Source of the DNA: Actinobacillus lignieresii | GTDB taxonomy: Bacteria > Pseudomonadota > Gammaproteobacteria > Enterobacterales > Pasteurellaceae | NCBI RefSeq assembly: GCF_900444945.1 | Contig: NZ_UFRM01000001.1 | Location: 2,082,001 to 2,146,000 of the forward strand | Length of the DNA: 64,000 nt | Direction of reading: 5' to 3' | Shown here: piece by piece, positions 39,491 through 48,738 of the stretch | Numbering within the stretch: the first letter of the stretch is position 1 | Layout of the letters: every line of letters begins with the position of its first letter | Translations under genes and position numbers: made by a program | Notes under the pieces: generated by a model | Databases searched by the model: none | The model's input: the letters and a program-made list of their open reading frames with translations, nothing else | Told to the model about the DNA's origin: nothing

Positions 39491-40729
39491 ATGAAGAAAT
39501 CATTTTTTTTATTGCCGTTAGCCGCGGTAATTTTGACCGCTTGTAGTTCCAATCAACCCGCTCCCGTCGTAAGTGCGGCGGATAGTACGGAATTAACGCC
39601 GGGCGTAATGCAGCCGGTAGCCGGCAGCGCGCCGACAACTTACGGCTGGCAATCCGATATTCAGCCGGCATCTATGCCGACTACAATGGGATCGACATCG
39701 ATTCCGACTCCGACCATTCCTCAACCGGTTATAAAAAATCCGGTCATTACCGAACAGCCGGCTCAGCCGCAAACGGCGACGAAAATCGTTAAAAAAACCA
39801 AAACGGTTGAGAAAAAAGTAAATCAGAATTTTGAGATCCCTCGCGATGCGAACAATGCGCCGGTATATAGCCAAATTCAAAAAGGTTTCTACGACGGTTC
39901 GACTTATACGGTGCGTAAAGGCGATACCATGTTCTTGATCGCTTATATTATCGGTAAAGACGTAAAAGAAATTGCCGCATTGAATAATATGAGCGAGCCG
40001 TATCAATTAACCGTAGGACAGAAACTGAAAACCGGTAAATCCGCAACGGAAACGGTAACGGTAGAAGAAAAAGTTACCGTACCTGTCGAACCGCAAATAA
40101 CTTATCAACAGGGAGCGAACGGTACGACTTACGCTTCGGACGGTAATATTACCGGACCGGTAAAAGCAAGCACCGGTTCGGCTTCCGTACCTGCAACCAA
40201 CAATGGTATTCGCGCTTCGGTAGGTAATCCTGCAACGGCTTCATCTACTGCGACCACCGCAGTGGTTGCAAGTGCGGCGACAACACCGGCGGTACGAGCT
40301 ACGACAGCAACCGCACCTAATTATTCTTCTTCAAATAACGTGAGTGCGCCGGCTTCTAACTTTAAATGGCAATGGCCGACGGCAGGTCGCGTAGTATCCG
40401 GTTTCTCTGCGGCGGAAGGCGGCAATAAAGGTATCGATATTGCCGGTAGCAAAGGACAAGACGTAAAAGCGGCGGCGGCAGGTAAAGTGGTCTATGCCGG
40501 TAATGCTTTAGAAGGCTACGGTAACTTGATTATCATTAAACACAATGATGACTTCCTCAGTGCTTATGCGCATAATGACAGTATCAAAGTCGATGAACAG
40601 GACACGGTAAATGCCGGCGATACGATTGCGCGTATGGGAAGTACCGGTACGAACAGTAACAAACTTCACTTTGAAATTCGTTACAAAGGTAAATCGGTTG
40701 ATCCGACTCGCTATTTACCAAGAAAATAG
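39491..40729 (+). CDS. nlpD: NlpD/LppB cell-division amidase activator lipoprotein
   Basis: A 412-residue outer-membrane lipoprotein: lipobox LTAC (Cys 18), a linker, a LysM domain (about 135-178, YTVRKGDTMFLIAYIIGKDV), a long Thr/Ala-rich linker, and a C-terminal M23/LytM domain (about 290-410). The M23 site is degenerate, NKGIDIAG in place of the HxxxD zinc motif, as in E. coli NlpD, so it should activate AmiC-type amidases instead of cutting peptidoglycan. In E. coli rpoS follows nlpD; here a terminator and tag follow. Confidence 0.9.
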   Translation: MKKSFFLLPLAAVILTACSSNQPAPVVSAADSTELTPGVMQPVAGSAPTTYGWQSDIQPASMPTTMGSTSIPTPTIPQPVIKNPVITEQPAQPQTATKIVKKTKTVEKKVNQNFEIPRDANNAPVYSQIQKGFYDGSTYTVRKGDTMFLIAYIIGKDVKEIAALNNMSEPYQLTVGQKLKTGKSATETVTVEEKVTVPVEPQITYQQGANGTTYASDGNITGPVKASTGSASVPATNNGIRASVGNPATASSTATTAVVASAATTPAVRATTATAPNYSSSNNVSAPASNFKWQWPTAGRVVSGFSAAEGGNKGIDIAGSKGQDVKAAAAGKVVYAGNALEGYGNLIIIKHNDDFLSAYAHNDSIKVDEQDTVNAGDTIARMGSTGTNSNKLHFEIRYKGKSVDPTRYLPRK

Positions 40730-40751
40730 TTGTAACGTTTAGTTAAAAGCT

Positions 40752-40796
40752 GACCGCTTGTGAGTATGATTTTTATCACAAGCGGTCTTTTTTCAT
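40752..40796 (+). terminator. Uptake-sequence-pair terminator after nlpD
   Basis: GACCGCTTGTGA / TCACAAGCGGTC, a perfect 12-bp stem made of two full Apl-type uptake cores, followed by a T run. Confidence 0.9.
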
Positions 40797-40817
40797 TAGT
40801 TTTTGGAGAATATGGCT

Positions 40818-41381
40818 ATGGTAAAGCGTTGTAGTTGGGCGGGAGAGAGTGAAATTTATATCAATTATCACGATCAAGAATGGGGTAAACCTGAATTTGA
40901 CAGTCGCAAGCTGTTTGAAAAAATTTGTTTGGAAGGGCAGCAAGCAGGGCTTTCTTGGATTACCGTATTGAAAAAGCGCGAGGCTTATCGCCAAGCCTTT
41001 TATCAATTTGAACCGGAACGTATCGCACAAATGACGGAATCGGATATTGATCAACTTATGCAAAATACCGGTTTGATTCGCCATCGAGCCAAATTGGAAG
41101 CGATTGTGAAAAATGCTAAGGCATATCTTGCCATGCAAGCAAACGGAGAAGATTTTAGCCAATTTATTTGGGCATTTGTCGGCGGTAAGCCGCAAATTAA
41201 CGACGTGCCGGATTTGTCCGTCGTACCGGCAAAAACTGCCGTTTCGACCGCAATGTCAAAGGCATTGAAAAAGAAAGGTTTTGTGTTTGTCGGCGAAACT
41301 ACTTGTTATGCGTTTATGCAATCAATGGGGCTTGTTGATGATCATCTGAATGATTGTTGTTGCAAGCGTGCGAAAAAATGA
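40818..41381 (+). CDS. tag: DNA-3-methyladenine glycosylase I
   Basis: Tag, 187 residues, excises 3-methyladenine from alkylated DNA. It opens with RCSWAGESEIYINYHDQEWG (zinc Cys and His, then the conserved base-pocket region) and has the family stretch FEKICLEGQQAGLSW with the catalytic Glu near 42. The other zinc ligands are in the C-terminal DDHLNDCC. ATG 40818 lies eight bases after GGAGA; ATG 40812 would be too close. Confidence 0.95.
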   Translation: MVKRCSWAGESEIYINYHDQEWGKPEFDSRKLFEKICLEGQQAGLSWITVLKKREAYRQAFYQFEPERIAQMTESDIDQLMQNTGLIRHRAKLEAIVKNAKAYLAMQANGEDFSQFIWAFVGGKPQINDVPDLSVVPAKTAVSTAMSKALKKKGFVFVGETTCYAFMQSMGLVDDHLNDCCCKRAKK

Positions 41382-41388
41382 TAAAAGG

Positions 41389-41428
41389 ATCAGCCTACAA
41401 AAAGAGGAATTGGTAGGCTGATTTTTTA
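41389..41428. terminator. Bidirectional terminator between tag and the M20 peptidase gene
   Basis: ATCAGCCTACAA and TTGGTAGGCTGAT pair across an A-rich loop, with a T run on the forward strand and A-rich sequence before it for the reverse strand. Confidence 0.85.
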
Positions 41429-41432
41429 TTGA

Positions 41433-42560
41433 TTAATGATCATTAAATAAATGTTTAATGACGGCAACCACCAAATTACATTTAGGAACAATCGAATCGA
41501 CTTCTAAATATTCGGTTTTCGCATGCATATTACCGCCGGTCGGCCCTAAACCGTCAATCGTCAAGCAACCTGACGAAGCGGCGATATTACCGTCACTTAA
41601 ACCGCCCGCATCCACCCATTTGATTGGGTATTGAAGCTGCTGTCCTACTTCGTCAAAGATTTGTTTCACTTTCGGTAAATTCACTTCATCAATCATCGGC
41701 GCTTCATTGTTTACTAATACTTTAGTAGAGGTGACTCCTGCAACGAACGGATTATCCAGTATGCGTTTTAAGTGTTGTTCGAAAAATTCGACGGAAGACG
41801 GCAAGCGGTAACGCATTTCAATCGTTAGTGAAGCGAAATCCGCAATGACATTATGCGCGTTGCCGCCGTGATTAATCACACAGTTAAAGGTATGACCGAT
41901 TTCAAAGTCGTTTAATTTGGAAAATTCGACAATAAAATTAGCCGCTTCGACTAATGCGGAACGTCCCCTTTCCGGATTATTACCCGCATGGGCGGCGACA
42001 CCGTGAAAATCAATTTTATAGGTGATGACTCCTTTTCTGGTTGCTACCATCGAACCGTCTTCTCGCGCAGGTTCCATCACAAAACAATATTTGGCTTTGC
42101 GAGCATATTCGCGAATACTGTCTTTGGCATACATAGAGCCGATTTCTTCGTGGGAATTTAAGTACACCGCAACGTTATATTTAGTTAAATCCAGCTCTTG
42201 TAAAACATAGAAACTGAGTAAGGCGCCGGATTTATCGTCAATAACGCCTAATGCGTTAATTCTTTCGCCGTCGTTGCTAAAAGGTACATCGTTTGCGGTG
42301 CCGACCGGGAAAACCGTATCCATATGCGCAACAAACAGAATATCGAATTGTTCCGCATCGGGATGATTGCTAATGAGTAAACAATCGGCAACTTTATCAC
42401 TATTCATTGGGATTTTTTTATGGGAAAGTCCAAGTTTTTCGGCTTTTTGAATAAACCAGTCGGCAACTTGATTTACACCGCTAATATGAGATGCGGGGCT
42501 TTCAATATCGGTAATCGTTTTTAACTCATGAAGAAAATCATTTAATTGACTGCTTTGCAT
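41433..42560 (-). CDS. M20 family metallopeptidase (glutamate carboxypeptidase-like)
   Basis: A 375-residue zinc aminoacylase/carboxypeptidase. Metal and catalytic residues appear in order: VAHMDTVFP (near 79), ALGVIDDKSGALL (near 111), NSHEEIGS (near 143, with the catalytic Glu) and MEPAREDGS (near 165). The dimerisation domain contains GVAAHAGNNPERGRSAL near 193, and GGNMHAKTEYLEV supplies the last His. It most resembles the CPG2/glutamate carboxypeptidase branch; PepT and ArgE are less likely. It lies just downstream of two yjiGH-type membrane genes, suggesting use of an imported peptide or acylated amino acid. Confidence 0.85.
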   Translation of the reverse strand: MQSSQLNDFLHELKTITDIESPASHISGVNQVADWFIQKAEKLGLSHKKIPMNSDKVADCLLISNHPDAEQFDILFVAHMDTVFPVGTANDVPFSNDGERINALGVIDDKSGALLSFYVLQELDLTKYNVAVYLNSHEEIGSMYAKDSIREYARKAKYCFVMEPAREDGSMVATRKGVITYKIDFHGVAAHAGNNPERGRSALVEAANFIVEFSKLNDFEIGHTFNCVINHGGNAHNVIADFASLTIEMRYRLPSSVEFFEQHLKRILDNPFVAGVTSTKVLVNNEAPMIDEVNLPKVKQIFDEVGQQLQYPIKWVDAGGLSDGNIAASSGCLTIDGLGPTGGNMHAKTEYLEVDSIVPKCNLVVAVIKHLFNDH

Positions 42561-42573
42561 AATTTACTCCTGA

Positions 42574-43038
42574 TTAGACGATAAATCGCATTAATAACAT
42601 AGCAAGATAAGCATTGATAATGCAGATACCGAATAAAACGAGATAGTGTTTACCGGGAACACCTAATACGCCCAATACGCGCCCCATATACTGAACGGTT
42701 GAACCGACCAACGCCATACCCGGTAATAAGATTGCGATATGTTGTGCATTTAACGTACCTTCTTGTACTAAGGCGACTAACACACCGGCAGCACCGCCCC
42801 AGCTTAGAAACGCCGCTAAAAATACCGCGATGGATTCACCGGGTAAGCCGAGCGGTGCCATAATAAATCCGATATATTCGCCGAGTAGTTTTAATAGCCC
42901 CGAAGCATTCAATACATAAATAATCACAAATGCCATTAATACGTTCGGAATCGTACTGGTAATCGCAATATTCCAGCCTTTTCGCGCGCCTTCGATAAAT
43001 ACGTCGGTCACTAATTTGTTATCGTTGGTATTACTCAT
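42574..43038 (-). CDS. yjiG: YjiG-type nucleoside-recognition (Gate) membrane protein
   Basis: A 154-residue membrane protein with about four spans, containing GLPGESIAVFLAAFLSWGGAAGVL near 64 and ILLPGMALVGSTVQYMGRVLGV near 100, typical of Gate-domain proteins. It overlaps yjiH by four bases (ATGA). In E. coli yjiHG precedes iadA, an isoaspartyl dipeptidase; here an M20 peptidase takes that position. Transport of small peptides is inference. Confidence 0.8.
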   Translation of the reverse strand: MSNTNDNKLVTDVFIEGARKGWNIAITSTIPNVLMAFVIIYVLNASGLLKLLGEYIGFIMAPLGLPGESIAVFLAAFLSWGGAAGVLVALVQEGTLNAQHIAILLPGMALVGSTVQYMGRVLGVLGVPGKHYLVLFGICIINAYLAMLLMRFIV

Positions 43039-43673
43039 ACACCCACCTCATCTTCTTTTACGAACTTTTTAACATAAAGACGCATTAAATTTGCACCGAA
43101 TATCTTGAAGAGGAAAATAATGCCTAAGCACATTGCAATCGAAAGCGGTGCGACGCTGCCGGCTTTATCGGTAATTAATAACAGCGGTGCGAAAGAGGAA
43201 AGGAAATTGGTTAAAAATGCGCCGGCACTAAATTGGAAGGCGGCAAAAATAAGCAGTTCTTTATGGCTGATTTGGTTTTCATTGCGTAAGAAACGGGTAG
43301 TAGAACTACCGGCATCGGTACTTTGCGTACTGGCAATTAAAGAAATGGAACAAACGCCCGGAATACCCATCAGCGGTTTTAAAATCGGGCTAAGCCATTT
43401 AGAAGCCGCCAATAACGCCCCGAAATGTTCAAAAACCGCAACAAAACCGAGTGCTAACATTACGCTAGGCACTAAGGTTAAAGCGAAAATAAAACCGCCT
43501 TTGGCACTTGTTCCCCCGGATGTTTTTAACCATTCGGGAAATTGTCCGGTCAGTTTACTGTAATCAAAGATTCCACCCCATAAATCTTTGGCAAAACCGC
43601 CAAAGAAAATAACGGCACATAGCAATGAAATTGTTCCAACGATCAATTTCTTCGTACTGACTTCATTACTCAT
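43035..43673 (-). CDS. yjiH: YjiH-type nucleoside-recognition (Gate) membrane protein
   Basis: A 212-residue membrane protein with about five spans and the Gate-domain stretch GIPGVCSISLIASTQSTDAG near residue 103. It is the first gene of the reverse unit yjiH-yjiG-M20 peptidase. Both Gate proteins together probably form one transporter. Confidence 0.8.
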   Translation of the reverse strand: MSNEVSTKKLIVGTISLLCAVIFFGGFAKDLWGGIFDYSKLTGQFPEWLKTSGGTSAKGGFIFALTLVPSVMLALGFVAVFEHFGALLAASKWLSPILKPLMGIPGVCSISLIASTQSTDAGSSTTRFLRNENQISHKELLIFAAFQFSAGAFLTNFLSSFAPLLLITDKAGSVAPLSIAMCLGIIFLFKIFGANLMRLYVKKFVKEDEVGV

Positions 43674-43781
43674 ACTCTCTCCTTAATCTAGTTATGATAG
43701 GCGGAAAGAATATAGTATAGATAATAAAAGATTACTGTGATTGGTTTCACAAAAACGAAATGTTATTGAGGAAAAGGATAG

Positions 43782-43846
43782 GCGGTCATCTTTTCGTGTC
43801 TTTTTACGTTTTAAAAATGTAAAAAAATCGGAAAATATGACCGCTT
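43782..43846 (-). terminator. Possible long-loop hairpin after hemH
   Basis: GCGGTCAT and ATGACCGC flank a long AT-rich loop just after the hemH stop on the reverse strand; the right arm is a reversed uptake core. Weak as a terminator because of the loop length. Confidence 0.4.
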
Positions 43847-43850
43847 GTTG

Positions 43851-44810
43851 TTAGATTTTCGCTTCGATTAACTTAGCTAATGCGTTGATGTGATCGGTAT
43901 TGGCGTTTAACGCAGGAATATAGCGATAGGATTGTCCGCCTGCATTAAGGAAGTTTTCTTTGTTTTCCTCAGCGATTTCTTCCAACGTTTCCAAGCAATC
44001 AGCTGAAAAGCCGGCACAAATGACAGCAATTTTCTTCACCCCTTGGCTCGGTAATTTTTCTAAGGTTTCATCGGTATAAGGTTGTAGCCACTCTTCATCA
44101 CCGAAACGAGATTGATAAGTCACTAACCATTGCTCATTGGAGAGCGATAGTTTATCTGCGACTGACTGTGCGGTTTGTTGGCAGTGTTCCGGATAAAAAT
44201 CGCCCTCGGTTTGGTAACGTTTCGGAATACCGTGGAACGAGAACAATAATTTTTCATCTTCGGCTAACTGAATCGTATTAGCTAACGCTTGAATATAAAG
44301 CGGATCGTTGTGATAGCTATGGATAAACTCGAACGGAACGATATTACGCTGTTGCGTTAAGCCGCGGGCAAACGCATCTAATACCGAGGCGGTTGTCGTA
44401 CTGCTGTATTGCGGATAAAGCGGTAATACGATAATTTTACTTACGCCGGCTTTAATCAAGCGATCGGTTGCACTTTCGATACTCGGATTACCGTAACTCA
44501 TACCAAGCTCCACCAAAACGTTTTGATTTTGGCGGTTAAAGTAATCCTGTAAAGCTTGTTGTTGTTGGCGAGAGATCGCCAATAAAGGCGAACCCTGTTC
44601 CGTCCAGATATCACGGTAAAGTTTAGCGACTTTAGGTGATCTTTTCGGTAGGATCATATAATTTAAGATAAATTGCCATTTGAATTTAGGTAAATCGATC
44701 ACGCGAGGATCGCTTAAAAATTGCTTAAGGTAACGTTTTACCGCAGGAGTTGTCGGTTCGTCAGGCGTACCGAGATTGGCAAGTAATACGCCGATTTTAT
44801 TTGTATTCAT
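43851..44810 (-). CDS. hemH: Ferrochelatase
   Basis: HemH, 319 residues (320 in E. coli), inserts ferrous iron into protoporphyrin IX, the last step of haem synthesis. Family marks: [14 protein letters not shown] at the N-terminus, [12 protein letters not shown] (metal-binding His, near 193), [19 protein letters not shown] near 235 and [16 protein letters not shown] near 263. It is a single-gene unit. Confidence 0.97.
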   Translation of the reverse strand: MNTNKIGVLLANLGTPDEPTTPAVKRYLKQFLSDPRVIDLPKFKWQFILNYMILPKRSPKVAKLYRDIWTEQGSPLLAISRQQQQALQDYFNRQNQNVLVELGMSYGNPSIESATDRLIKAGVSKIIVLPLYPQYSSTTTASVLDAFARGLTQQRNIVPFEFIHSYHNDPLYIQALANTIQLAEDEKLLFSFHGIPKRYQTEGDFYPEHCQQTAQSVADKLSLSNEQWLVTYQSRFGDEEWLQPYTDETLEKLPSQGVKKIAVICAGFSADCLETLEEIAEENKENFLNAGGQSYRYIPALNANTDHINALAKLIEAKI

Positions 44811-44978
44811 AAATAAGACTCATTAAATATGGATCGAAATAAATGAATTTTGCGTTAATTTAGGTCTGAAAACAAATAGAATTTTTGTGTTGATTACAGA
44901 GATAGGCAATAATCTATATTAAGCGGTCTTTTTTCGGAAAAACTTTGCAAATAATCGAAGGGTATTTTGCTTTCGTCC

Positions 44979-45007
44979 TTGATTTTCGTTTCGTTTATCG
45001 GTAAAAT
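44979..45007 (+). promoter_or_regulatory. Sigma-70 promoter of rpmH-rnpA
   Basis: TTGATT (44979-44984), exactly 17 bases, then TAAAAT (45002-45007), 78 bases before the rpmH start. No DnaA box cluster was seen in this 275-base region, so the origin does not appear to lie here. Confidence 0.65.
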
Positions 45008-45085
45008 CGCAACTCTTTTTTATAGTCCTCGTTTGGCAAAGATTTAATTCCAGCCAACATATTTTAAATATTTAGGTAGATAACA

Positions 45086-45220
45086 ATGAAACGTACATTT
45101 CAACCTTCTGTATTAAAACGTGCTCGTACTCACGGTTTCCGTGCTCGTATGGCTACGAAAAACGGTCGTCAAGTTTTAGCGCGTCGTCGTGCTAAAGGTC
45201 GTAAATCTTTATCTGCATAA
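45086..45220 (+). CDS. rpmH: 50S ribosomal protein L34
   Basis: L34, 44 residues, very basic: [20 protein letters not shown] at the start, ending [10 protein letters not shown]. It binds 23S rRNA. The length and sequence are those usual for gammaproteobacteria. rnpA begins 32 bases on, the universal rpmH-rnpA pair. Confidence 0.97.
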   Translation: MKRTFQPSVLKRARTHGFRARMATKNGRQVLARRRAKGRKSLSA

Positions 45221-45252
45221 TTTGCAGTTAAAGTAACAGCCTTATCACTTTA

Positions 45253-45618
45253 GTGAAAAAGCTAACTTTCTCTCGGGAGCTACGTTTGTTAGCTCCCACT
45301 CAATTTAAAGCTGTGTTCGAACAACCGCTTCGAGCCAGTACTCCTGAACTTACTATTCTAGCCCGTCATAATAATCTTGATATTCCTCGTCTCGGTTTAA
45401 CCGTTGCTAAAAAGCATTTGAAACGCGCTCACGATCGTAATCGTATTAAACGTATTGTACGTGAAAGTTTTCGTTTAAAGCAGCATGAATTACCGAGTGC
45501 GGATTTTGTTTTCGTAGCAAAAGGCGGTATCGGTAAGCTCGACAATGCCACTCTTTTTGCGATGCTGGAGAAGCTATGGGCTCGTCACATCCGTCTGGCG
45601 AAAAAGCCGCAGGCGTAA
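45253..45618 (+). CDS. rnpA: Ribonuclease P protein component
   Basis: RnpA, 121 residues, the protein cofactor of the RNase P ribozyme that matures tRNA 5' ends. The RNR motif region [14 protein letters not shown] lies near residue 68; the rest is basic. The start is GTG, as is common for rnpA. The last 43 bases overlap the next gene in another frame. Confidence 0.95.
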   Translation: MKKLTFSRELRLLAPTQFKAVFEQPLRASTPELTILARHNNLDIPRLGLTVAKKHLKRAHDRNRIKRIVRESFRLKQHELPSADFVFVAKGGIGKLDNATLFAMLEKLWARHIRLAKKPQA

Positions 45619-45881
45619 CGGTAAAGCCTTCGATAGGGGCTCGTTTGCTGTTATTGCCGATCTATTTTTATCGCTATTGTATTAGTCCGTTAATTGGGCC
45701 TCGTTGTCGTTTTTATCCGACGTGTTCGACTTATGCGGTTGAAGCGATTAAAACGCACGGAGCGATAAAAGGCGGCTGGCTGGCGGCTAAACGCATTGCT
45801 CGTTGCCATCCTTGGAATGAAGGCGGCGAAGATCCCGTCCCGCCTTGTTGCCGCCATAAAGAAAACAATAAAGAGAAGTAA
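45576..45881 (+). CDS. yidD: Membrane protein insertion efficiency factor YidD
   Basis: YidD has a short membrane-associated helix ([21 protein letters not shown]) and the family core [15 protein letters not shown] with conserved cysteines, then [12 protein letters not shown] near the end. It aids YidC-dependent insertion of membrane proteins. ATG 45576 gives 101 residues; a GTG about 14 codons later ([11 protein letters not shown]) would give the more usual length of about 86. The usual next gene, yidC, is missing here; a terminator and glnA follow. Confidence 0.9.
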   Translation: MGSSHPSGEKAAGVTVKPSIGARLLLLPIYFYRYCISPLIGPRCRFYPTCSTYAVEAIKTHGAIKGGWLAAKRIARCHPWNEGGEDPVPPCCRHKENNKEK

Positions 45882-45890
45882 GAGGCAAAC

Positions 45891-45918
45891 AAAAGGCGAC
45901 CAAGCGGTCGCCTTTTTT
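45891..45918. terminator. Bidirectional terminator between yidD and glnA
   Basis: AAAAGGCGACC / GGTCGCCTTTT with a four-base loop and flanking A and T runs; the left arm and loop also spell CAAGCGGTC. Confidence 0.88.
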
Positions 45919-45931
45919 GATCTTTTTGCAA

Positions 45932-47347
45932 TTATGCGTAGTACATTTCAAATTCTACCGGGTGCGGTGTCATATTTAAACGTTCTACTTCTTTACGACG
46001 AATGTTGATATAAGCTTCAACAAATTCTTTGGTAAATACGCCGCCTTGGGTTAAGAACTCATAGTCCGCCGCAAGTGAATCCAACGCTTCCTCTAATGAA
46101 GTCGCTACTGCCGGAATTTCTTTAAGCTCTTCCGGCGGTAAGTCATAGAGGTTTTTATCCATTGCATCGCCCGGGTGAATTTTATTAATTACACCGTCTA
46201 AGCCCGCCATTAATAATGCGGCGAAGCAGAGGTACGGGTTTGCTAACGGATCCGGGAAGCGCGCTTCAACACGGGTTGCTTTCGGGCTGGTCACCGCCGG
46301 GATACGGATTGATGCCGAACGGTTACTTGCCGAATAAGCTAATAACACCGGCGCTTCAAAGCCCGGTACTAAACGTTTATACGAGTTTGTACTTGGGTTG
46401 GTAAACGCATTTAATGCTTTAGCGTGTTTAATGATACCGCCGATATAATAAAGCGCGGTTTCGGATAATCCTGCATATTTGTCGCCCATAAATACGTTTT
46501 TGCCGTCTTTGCTTAATGACATATTACAGTGCATTCCCGAACCGTTGTCGCCTGCAAACGGTTTCGGCATAAAGCAAGCGGTTTTACCGTGTTCTAACGC
46601 AACGTTTTGCACCACATATTTATAGATCTGCGTTTCGTCCGCTTTAAGCGTTAAGCTGTTAAATTTCGTCGCAATTTCATTTTGACCTGCCGTCGCCACT
46701 TCGTGGTGGTGCGCTTCAACCACTAAGCCCATTTCTTCTAAAATTAGGCACATTTCCGAACGAATATCGTGTGCCGAATCAATCGGAGCAACCGCACAGT
46801 AACCGCCTTTTTTAAGCGGGCGATAGCCTGTATTGCCGTCTTCATATTTACGATTCGTGTTCCAAGCCGCTTCAATATCATCAATTTTATACGATACGTT
46901 GTTCATACCAATGTTGTAACGCACATCGTCAAATAAGAAGAATTCAGGCTCGGGACCAAACATTACGCTATCGGCGATACCGGTTGATTTCAGGTAGTTT
47001 TCCGCACGGATTGCGATTGAACGCGGGTCGCGGTCGTAAGATTGCATTGTGTTTGGATCGTAGATGCTACAGCGGAGAGTAAGAGTAGGGATTCGAGCGA
47101 AAGGATCAACAACAGCGGTTTCGGCGATTGGCATTAAAAGCATATCGGCTTTATTGATTGCTTTCCAACCTTCAACAGACGAACCGTCGAACATTTTACC
47201 TTCTTCAAATAAGTCTTCTAAATCGTCGCCGATTAAACTTACCGGGAGTGAAACACCGTGTTCTTTACCTTTGATATCGGTAAATTTTAACATTACGAAT
47301 TTGATATCGTTATCTTTGATTAAATCAAATACTCTTTTTACAGACAT
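45932..47347 (-). CDS. glnA: Glutamine synthetase (type I)
   Basis: GlnA, 471 residues (469 in E. coli), makes glutamine from glutamate, ammonia and ATP as a dodecamer. It has FDGSSVEGW near 52, [10 protein letters not shown] near 128, the [11 protein letters not shown] metal/substrate motif near 266 and NRSASIRIP near 345. The [10 protein letters not shown] stretch near 398 is the adenylylation loop of the GSI-beta type, so control by an adenylyltransferase is expected. The start MSVKRVF was chosen over an in-frame ATG 11 codons upstream because AGGAAG lies just before it. Confidence 0.97.
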   Translation of the reverse strand: MSVKRVFDLIKDNDIKFVMLKFTDIKGKEHGVSLPVSLIGDDLEDLFEEGKMFDGSSVEGWKAINKADMLLMPIAETAVVDPFARIPTLTLRCSIYDPNTMQSYDRDPRSIAIRAENYLKSTGIADSVMFGPEPEFFLFDDVRYNIGMNNVSYKIDDIEAAWNTNRKYEDGNTGYRPLKKGGYCAVAPIDSAHDIRSEMCLILEEMGLVVEAHHHEVATAGQNEIATKFNSLTLKADETQIYKYVVQNVALEHGKTACFMPKPFAGDNGSGMHCNMSLSKDGKNVFMGDKYAGLSETALYYIGGIIKHAKALNAFTNPSTNSYKRLVPGFEAPVLLAYSASNRSASIRIPAVTSPKATRVEARFPDPLANPYLCFAALLMAGLDGVINKIHPGDAMDKNLYDLPPEELKEIPAVATSLEEALDSLAADYEFLTQGGVFTKEFVEAYINIRRKEVERLNMTPHPVEFEMYYA

Positions 47348-47656
47348 TGTGGGACTTCCTTCAAGCGGGTTGATTTTCACAGGAATTTGCGAAAGAAGAA
47401 AGATACAAGAATTTGAGGAAATTTTAAATAGACAAATGTAATAATTTGCAAAAATTTTCGATTCGAAAGAAAGTTGTTTTAAAAAGATTGGTAATCGAAA
47501 GTTAAACGTTTGCGTCGAAACAAATTAACTTATGACAATAAATCGGCGAAATAAATCAAATAATAAGGAAAATTATTCTTATGAACTATCCTAATACGTA
47601 TCAGTCTATATTTAGGTGTTTTCGGACACACTTTAAAAATTTATTCATTACGTTTT
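47348..47656 (-). promoter_or_regulatory. glnA upstream region
   Basis: About 310 bases, AT-rich, upstream of glnA on the reverse strand. I could not fix a promoter, and I see no clear sigma-54 GG-N10-GC element or NtrC site of the enteric kind. No gene is visible. Confidence 0.4.
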
Positions 47657-47657
47657 A

Positions 47658-47686
47658 AAATGCGCTAGGTTTTTACCTAGCCATTT
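47658..47686 (-). terminator. Terminator after cpdA
   Basis: AAATGCGCTAGGT and ACCTAGCCATTT pair across a T run with one mismatch, 19 bases after the cpdA stop on the reverse strand. Confidence 0.75.
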
Positions 47687-47704
47687 TCATTAATCACGTT
47701 AGAA

Positions 47705-48532
47705 TCAGTAACCTTTCGATTTAAAGTCCGGTAAAAATTCGTTGGAATTCAACCGCTTCACTTGCGTTTCGATATGTCCGTCATCAAATAAATTCAGCTC
47801 TCGCCAACCTTGCGGAAGCAAGTCTAAGGTAAAGTCATCACAATTCGGTTTGAATTGGATACAGGTCGAAGGGGTAGCGAAAATTCGGTAATTCTGCCAA
47901 ATATCATCCACTTCTTGATGAATATGTCCGTGTAAAATCGCTCTTACGTTCGGATAATGCCGTAAAACCTCAGCCAATTGCTCGCTGTTATTCAGACAAT
48001 GTTGATCAAGCCATGCGGAACGGGTCGATAAAATATTATGATGTAGGACGACCAATGAATAACGATCCGGATATTCGGCGAGTTTTTTGTCCAACCATGA
48101 TAATTGTCCGAATGAAAGATGTCCGCTTGCCGCACCGGCAATCTGACTGTTAAGCAAAATAATTTGCCATTTTTCGCCGGCCAGAATATGTTTTGCCGGA
48201 GAAATATGCGGATACTTTGCCAGATATAATCCCATATGCGGTTGCAAGTCATGATTTCCTTCCAACCAGAAAATCGGCTTTGCCAACGGTTTGACCATTT
48301 GGGCGAAACGATGATAAGCCTCCGGATTATGATCTTGAATCAGATCACCGGTGGCTAAGACTAAGTCGTACTCAAATTCGCTTTGCCGAATTTGATCCAG
48401 TACGGCTTGAAAACTGTCGGTTGTGTTTACCCCGAGTAACGTTTCACTTTCCGAGGTAAAAAGATGCGGATCGGTGATTTGCAATAATCGAACGACCGGT
48501 TCTTTTTTTCCAAGCGAATAAAAGCTGCTCAT
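47705..48532 (-). CDS. cpdA: 3',5'-cyclic-AMP phosphodiesterase
   Basis: CpdA, 275 residues (same as E. coli), hydrolyses cAMP and so tunes CRP-dependent functions, which here include the xyl genes and competence. Metallophosphoesterase motifs in order: LQITDPHLF (near 17), ATGDLIQDH (near 60), EGNHD (near 92), VVLHHN (near 160) and LHGHIHQE (near 198). Confidence 0.93.
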   Translation of the reverse strand: MSSFYSLGKKEPVVRLLQITDPHLFTSESETLLGVNTTDSFQAVLDQIRQSEFEYDLVLATGDLIQDHNPEAYHRFAQMVKPLAKPIFWLEGNHDLQPHMGLYLAKYPHISPAKHILAGEKWQIILLNSQIAGAASGHLSFGQLSWLDKKLAEYPDRYSLVVLHHNILSTRSAWLDQHCLNNSEQLAEVLRHYPNVRAILHGHIHQEVDDIWQNYRIFATPSTCIQFKPNCDDFTLDLLPQGWRELNLFDDGHIETQVKRLNSNEFLPDFKSKGY

Positions 48533-48680
48533 GATTCCTCCTTGTTTATGCGGGCACTTTATATTCCTTTTAGTTGAGCACTTTACTACTTTATTTATAA
48601 GTTTATCAGCTACTTAACGTTAAAAATGCGCGTTATGCCTCATTTTTCACAGAAATTTACGTTTTTTTGTCGGATACTTC

Positions 48681-48711
48681 AAAAAATTTGCCCTCATTAA
48701 AGAGGGCAAAA
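48681..48711 (-). terminator. Terminator after nudF
   Basis: TTTGCCCTC / GAGGGCAAA with a six-base loop; on the reverse strand it is followed by ATTTTTT. Confidence 0.85.
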
Positions 48712-48738
48712 GTATTCGTCGTTATCGGAAAACGCTCA

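Noticed and set aside
44811..45085. Chromosome origin next to rpmH
   Set aside because: dnaA is not adjacent and no cluster of TTATCCACA-type boxes is visible.
47348..47657. NtrC or sigma-54 control of glnA
   Set aside because: No convincing -24/-12 element was seen; the enteric model should not be assumed here.
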